This document shows positions 22,020-24,467 of a stretch of DNA of 24,467 nucleotides, piece by piece. This stretch comes from Spongiicolonus versatilis (GTDB taxonomy: Bacteria; Pseudomonadota; Gammaproteobacteria; Arenicellales; Spongiicolonaceae), in assembly GCA_028286165.1 (NCBI GenBank), contig JAPYMU010000108.1, positions 1 to 24,467 of the forward strand, written 5' to 3'. Both the position numbers and the translations under genes were made by a program. Every line of letters begins with the position of its first letter. The stretch's first letter is position 1. The notes beneath the pieces are model-generated. The model saw only the letters and a list, made by a program, of their open reading frames with translations, searched no databases and had not been told where the DNA came from.

Positions 22020-23038
22020 GAATCCTGGTCACCGGCGCCGCGGGATTCATCGGCGCGCACCTGGTGCAGCGGCTGATCACCGATGGCGGCCACGAAATCA
22101 TCGGCGTGGACACCATCAACGACTACTACGATCCGCAACTGAAAAAAGCGCGGCTGAAACACCTGTGCATCATGCGGCCGTGGGAAAAAAATTCCAGCCG
22201 CTTTTATTTTTACCCGGTGGACATCGGCGACCGCGATGCGCTGCAAAAAATTTTCGCCAAACGTTTTGACGTGGCGTTTAACCTCGCCGCCCAGCCCGGC
22301 GTCCGCTACTCGCTGCAAAACCCGGACGCCTACATCAACGCCAATGTCCGCGGCTTCCACGCGCTGCTGGAAATGTGCCGCGGGGGCGATGTGGGGCATC
22401 TGGTGTTTGCCTCCTCAAGTTCGGTCTACGGCGCAAACCGCCGCCTGCCGTTTTCCACCGCCGGCAACGTTGACCATCCGCTGTCGCTCTACGCCGCGAC
22501 CAAAAAGTGCAACGAGTTGCAGGCGCATGTGTACGCGCACCTGTACGGCCTGCCGTGCACCGGCCTGCGTTTTTTCACCGTCTACGGCCCGTGGGGCCGG
22601 CCTGACATGGCCTATTACAGTTTCACCCGCGACATTCTCGCCGGCCGCCCCATCCAGGTGTTCAACCACGGCGAGATGGAGCGCGACTTCACCTTTGTGG
22701 ACGACATCGTGGAATGCATGATGCGCATCGCCGAATCAAAACCGCCGGCCGCCGGCCGCGGCTGGAACGGCGAACCCGACCGCAGCGCGGCGCCGTGGCG
22801 CATCTACAACATCGGCGGCAGCGCGCCGGTGAAGTTGACGCGCTTCATTGAAATTCTGGAGCAGTTGCTCGGCAAAAAAGCGCAACTGGACATGCGCGCC
22901 ATGCAGCCCGGCGACCTTGCGCGCACCTGGGCCGACACCGAAAGTCTGGAGCGCGACTTCAACTACGCGCCGAGCACCACGCTGGAGGAAGGGCTGAAAG
23001 AATTCGTGGAATGGTACCGCGAGTGGCACCAGGAATGA
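22016..23038 (+). CDS. NAD-dependent epimerase, UDP-glucuronate 4-epimerase-like
   Basis: The 340-residue short-chain dehydrogenase/reductase has the NAD-binding GAAGFIG (7-13), the segment VDTINDYYDPQLKKARL typical of UDP-glucuronate 4-epimerases, AAQPGVRYSLQNPDAYINAN, the serine cluster FASSSSVYG and the catalytic Y159-x3-K163 (YAATKK). Later blocks are GLRFFTVYGPWGRPDMAYY and RDFTFVDDIVE. Together with ugd this would turn UDP-glucose into UDP-galacturonate, a precursor for capsule, exopolysaccharide or LPS sugars. Substrate is inferred from motif style and the neighbour. The ATG overlaps the kinase stop in ATGA, and its own stop overlaps the next ATG in the same way, so the genes are translationally coupled. 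Confidence 0.88.
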   Translation: MRILVTGAAGFIGAHLVQRLITDGGHEIIGVDTINDYYDPQLKKARLKHLCIMRPWEKNSSRFYFYPVDIGDRDALQKIFAKRFDVAFNLAAQPGVRYSLQNPDAYINANVRGFHALLEMCRGGDVGHLVFASSSSVYGANRRLPFSTAGNVDHPLSLYAATKKCNELQAHVYAHLYGLPCTGLRFFTVYGPWGRPDMAYYSFTRDILAGRPIQVFNHGEMERDFTFVDDIVECMMRIAESKPPAAGRGWNGEPDRSAAPWRIYNIGGSAPVKLTRFIEILEQLLGKKAQLDMRAMQPGDLARTWADTESLERDFNYAPSTTLEEGLKEFVEWYREWHQE

Positions 23039-23145
23039 ACGTGCGCGGAGTGATTCTCACCGGCGCGGCGGCGGCGGTGCATGGCGTTGCGCGGCGCATG
23101 AAAGACGCCGGCATTGGCGACATCATCGTGGTCTGCGGCGGGCGA
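23035..23145 (+). other. 5' fragment of an unidentified gene, coupled to the epimerase
   Basis: An ATG overlapping the epimerase stop (ATGA) opens MNVRGVILTGAAAAVHGVAR and continues to GIGDIIVVCGG. The frame stays open to about 23475, but beyond residue 36 it is only an out-of-frame shadow of the phosphorylase. The D-I-I-V-V-C-G-G ending resembles cobalamin-binding domains of methylmalonyl-CoA mutase, while M-N-x-R-G-V-I-L resembles nucleotidyltransferase starts. Neither is convincing. It looks like the head of a gene cut off by the junction near 23140. Confidence 0.4.
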
Positions 23146-23869
23146 ACAGTGCGCGACGCCCTACGGCCCCTCCTCCGGCCCGTTGCTGCGCGGCGAGTTG
23201 AACGGCGCGCCGCTGCTGTTTCTGGCGCGCCACGGGCCGCAGCACCACCTGCCGCCGCACAAGGTGAACTACCGCGCCAACCTGTGGACGCTGCGCGAAT
23301 GCGGCGCAACGGCGCTGGTCACCATCGCCGCGGTGGGCGGCATTCGCGGCGACTGCCGGCCGTCGGCGCTGGTGCTGCCGGACCAAATTCTGGATTACAC
23401 CTGGGGGCGCGAGCACACTTTTTTTGCCGGCGGCGACCAGGCCGTGGTGCATGTGGACTTCACCGAGCCATATGACGCCGAGATGCGCGCCACCCTGGCC
23501 CGCGCCGCCGCTGACAACAATATCAGCGTGGTCACCGGCGGCGCATATGCGGCGATGCAGGGGCCGCGCTTTGAAAGCGCCGCCGAAATTATGCGGCTGG
23601 AACGGGACGGCGCGGCGGTGGTCGGCATGACCGGTATGCCGGAGGCCTCGCTGGCGCGCGAGTTGGGGCTGCGCCTGGCGGCGGTGAACATCGTGGTCAA
23701 CCCGGCGGCCGGCAAGGGTGACGGCGGCGTTTCCATGGACGAGATTCACCGCCGCCTGGCCGACGGCGCGGCGCGCGTCAACCGCCTGCTGGCGTGCGCG
23801 CTGCCGGCGCTGTGGACTCTGGCGCAGTCGCGGGAGCCTCTGCCGGCGCCGGTGCCGCAAAACGGCTGA
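23114..23869 (+). pseudogene. MTA/MTI phosphorylase family protein, N-terminally truncated
   Basis: From about 23141 the frame matches S-methyl-5'-thioinosine/thioadenosine phosphorylases such as the Pseudomonas PA3004 type. It reads ATPYGPSSGPLLRGELNG, LFLARHGPQHHLPPHKVNYR, ANLWTLRECGA, the GREHTFFAG segment, QGPRFESAAEI, VGMTGMPEASLARELGL and VNIVVNPAAGKG. The family begins about 25-28 residues earlier with an I-G-G-T-G phosphate-binding loop, which is missing. The only standard start in frame is TTG at 23114, which would add ten unrelated residues. Without the phosphate loop, activity is doubtful. The upstream sequence belongs to a different frame, as if a segment had been lost. The 3' end overlaps csiV by 92 bases, tail to tail. 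If the loss is an assembly error, the intact enzyme would serve methionine salvage. Confidence 0.7.
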
Positions 23870-24467
23870 CCACCATCAGCACGCCGAAGCGCGGGTGGTC
23901 GTAGTAGTTAATCTCGTTCAGTTTAATGCGGCGCTGCTGGCGCATGCGGTGCGCACGGTGTTTTTGCAGCGATAAACCGTAGGCCGAGTGCACGCTGCGC
24001 ACCTGGTTCTGCCCGCCCTCACCGCCGCTGAGGTAGCGCAAGTCCAGTTCCGCCTGCAGGTAAGGCTGGATGACATACACATGCGCCGCGCCGCTGAGTT
24101 CCGGTTCACGGTCAATGTCGGCCAGCCCCGGTGTGCTGAGGTCCACCGCGTCGACTTTTTCCTTCTCCGCCGCCGGCTGCACCCAACTCATGTAGCGCAA
24201 CACACGGTAGGAATCTTTTTGCGCCAACTCGTTTACGTGCGGCCGCAGAATGCTGCCCGGATACATTTGAATTTCACCCTGCAACGCATCCTCCTCCGCG
24301 GCCGCGCCATCCTCGTCCGCAACCACCGCAGCCACCGCAACCCCCGGCCGCTCCCACACCACCTCAAGCCGCCCGGCGCCCTCCTCCGCCGCGCCACCGG
24401 TGTAGGCAAATGCAAGAATCTCCACCTGATACATCCGCGCCACGGCAATGCCGGCAACGCCCAACAA
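23778..24467 (-). CDS. csiV: CsiV-family envelope protein (5' end outside the window)
   Basis: The 229 visible residues start inside a signal peptide (LLGVAGIAVA-type) and continue YQVEILAFAYTGG, a typical opening of CsiV proteins. Further marks are YRVLRYMSWVQPA, the beta-strand ELDLRYLSGG, and RRIKLNEINYYDHPRFGVLM, the conserved C-terminal block. CsiV is a periplasmic peptidoglycan-binding protein that in Vibrio supports cell shape when certain D-amino acids are released. The last 25 residues are a low-complexity Ala/Pro/Thr tail that covers the overlap with the phosphorylase gene. In many gammaproteobacteria csiV follows mfd, so mfd may lie to the right of the window; this cannot be seen here. 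The true start is beyond 24467. Confidence 0.75.
   Translation of the reverse strand: MLGVAGIAVARMYQVEILAFAYTGGAAEEGAGRLEVVWERPGVAVAAVVADEDGAAAEEDALQGEIQMYPGSILRPHVNELAQKDSYRVLRYMSWVQPAAEKEKVDAVDLSTPGLADIDREPELSGAAHVYVIQPYLQAELDLRYLSGGEGGQNQVRSVHSAYGLSLQKHRAHRMRQQRRIKLNEINYYDHPRFGVLMVVSRFAAPAPAEAPATAPESTAPAARTPAGG

Overview
The window reads as chromosomal DNA of a GC-rich gammaproteobacterium. YggX and CsiV are largely gammaproteobacterial families. HrcA, NadK, RecN, DksA, a YheT-type hydrolase and a short ArgA-type acetyltransferase fit the same picture. Lys codons are mostly AAA and there are many short A-runs despite the high GC. I cannot name a genus; a marine or host-associated lineage is only a guess. 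No tRNA, rRNA, CRISPR array or intact insertion sequence was seen.

Layout. 1-116 (-): start of an ATP-grasp-like gene leaving the window. 143-2773 (-): a HelD/UvrD-type helicase with an inserted nuclease-like domain and a C-terminal zinc finger, visibly lower in GC than its neighbours. 2773-3073 (-): an A-type Fe-S carrier (ErpA/IscA family) that has lost its middle. 3152-7656: housekeeping genes yggX(+), hrcA(-), nadK(+), recN(+), short argA(+). 7662-13318 (-): a tightly packed operon with a Tat-exported binding protein, ATPase and two permeases of the spermidine/putrescine type, followed by a stand-alone MetE-catalytic-domain protein. 13558-14151 (-): YibF-like glutathione transferase. 14278-17147 (+): dksA, a class I dihydroorotase, and a YheT-type hydrolase. 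17125-19031 (-): an MTA/SAH-nucleosidase-like protein and two lipoproteins. 19032-19440: a gene-poor stretch with repeats, curved A-tracts and a near-consensus promoter. 19441-23869 (+): a ComEA-like HhH protein, then UDP-glucose dehydrogenase, a 5'-truncated heptose-kinase-like gene, a UDP-glucuronate-epimerase-like gene and a 5'-truncated MTA/MTI phosphorylase. 23778-24467 (-): CsiV, 5'-incomplete.

How the genes work together. ugd, the kinase and the epimerase point to UDP-sugar supply for surface polysaccharide or LPS. The transporter operon, the MetE-like protein, the MTA/SAH nucleosidase and the MTA/MTI phosphorylase all touch methionine or polyamine metabolism, but they lie in separate transcription units and a functional link is inference.

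The most unusual aspect is a set of three scars where conserved protein cores lack a piece and change frame: erpA, the ugd/kinase junction, and the phosphorylase 5' end. They could be real gene erosion or assembly collapses; read mapping would decide. Other notable items are the second-permease C-terminal tail with a duplicated IFAP-x-NL motif, the near-consensus promoter with phased A-tracts that overlaps the only conventional start of the ComEA-like gene, and a degenerate repeat shared between two intergenic regions.
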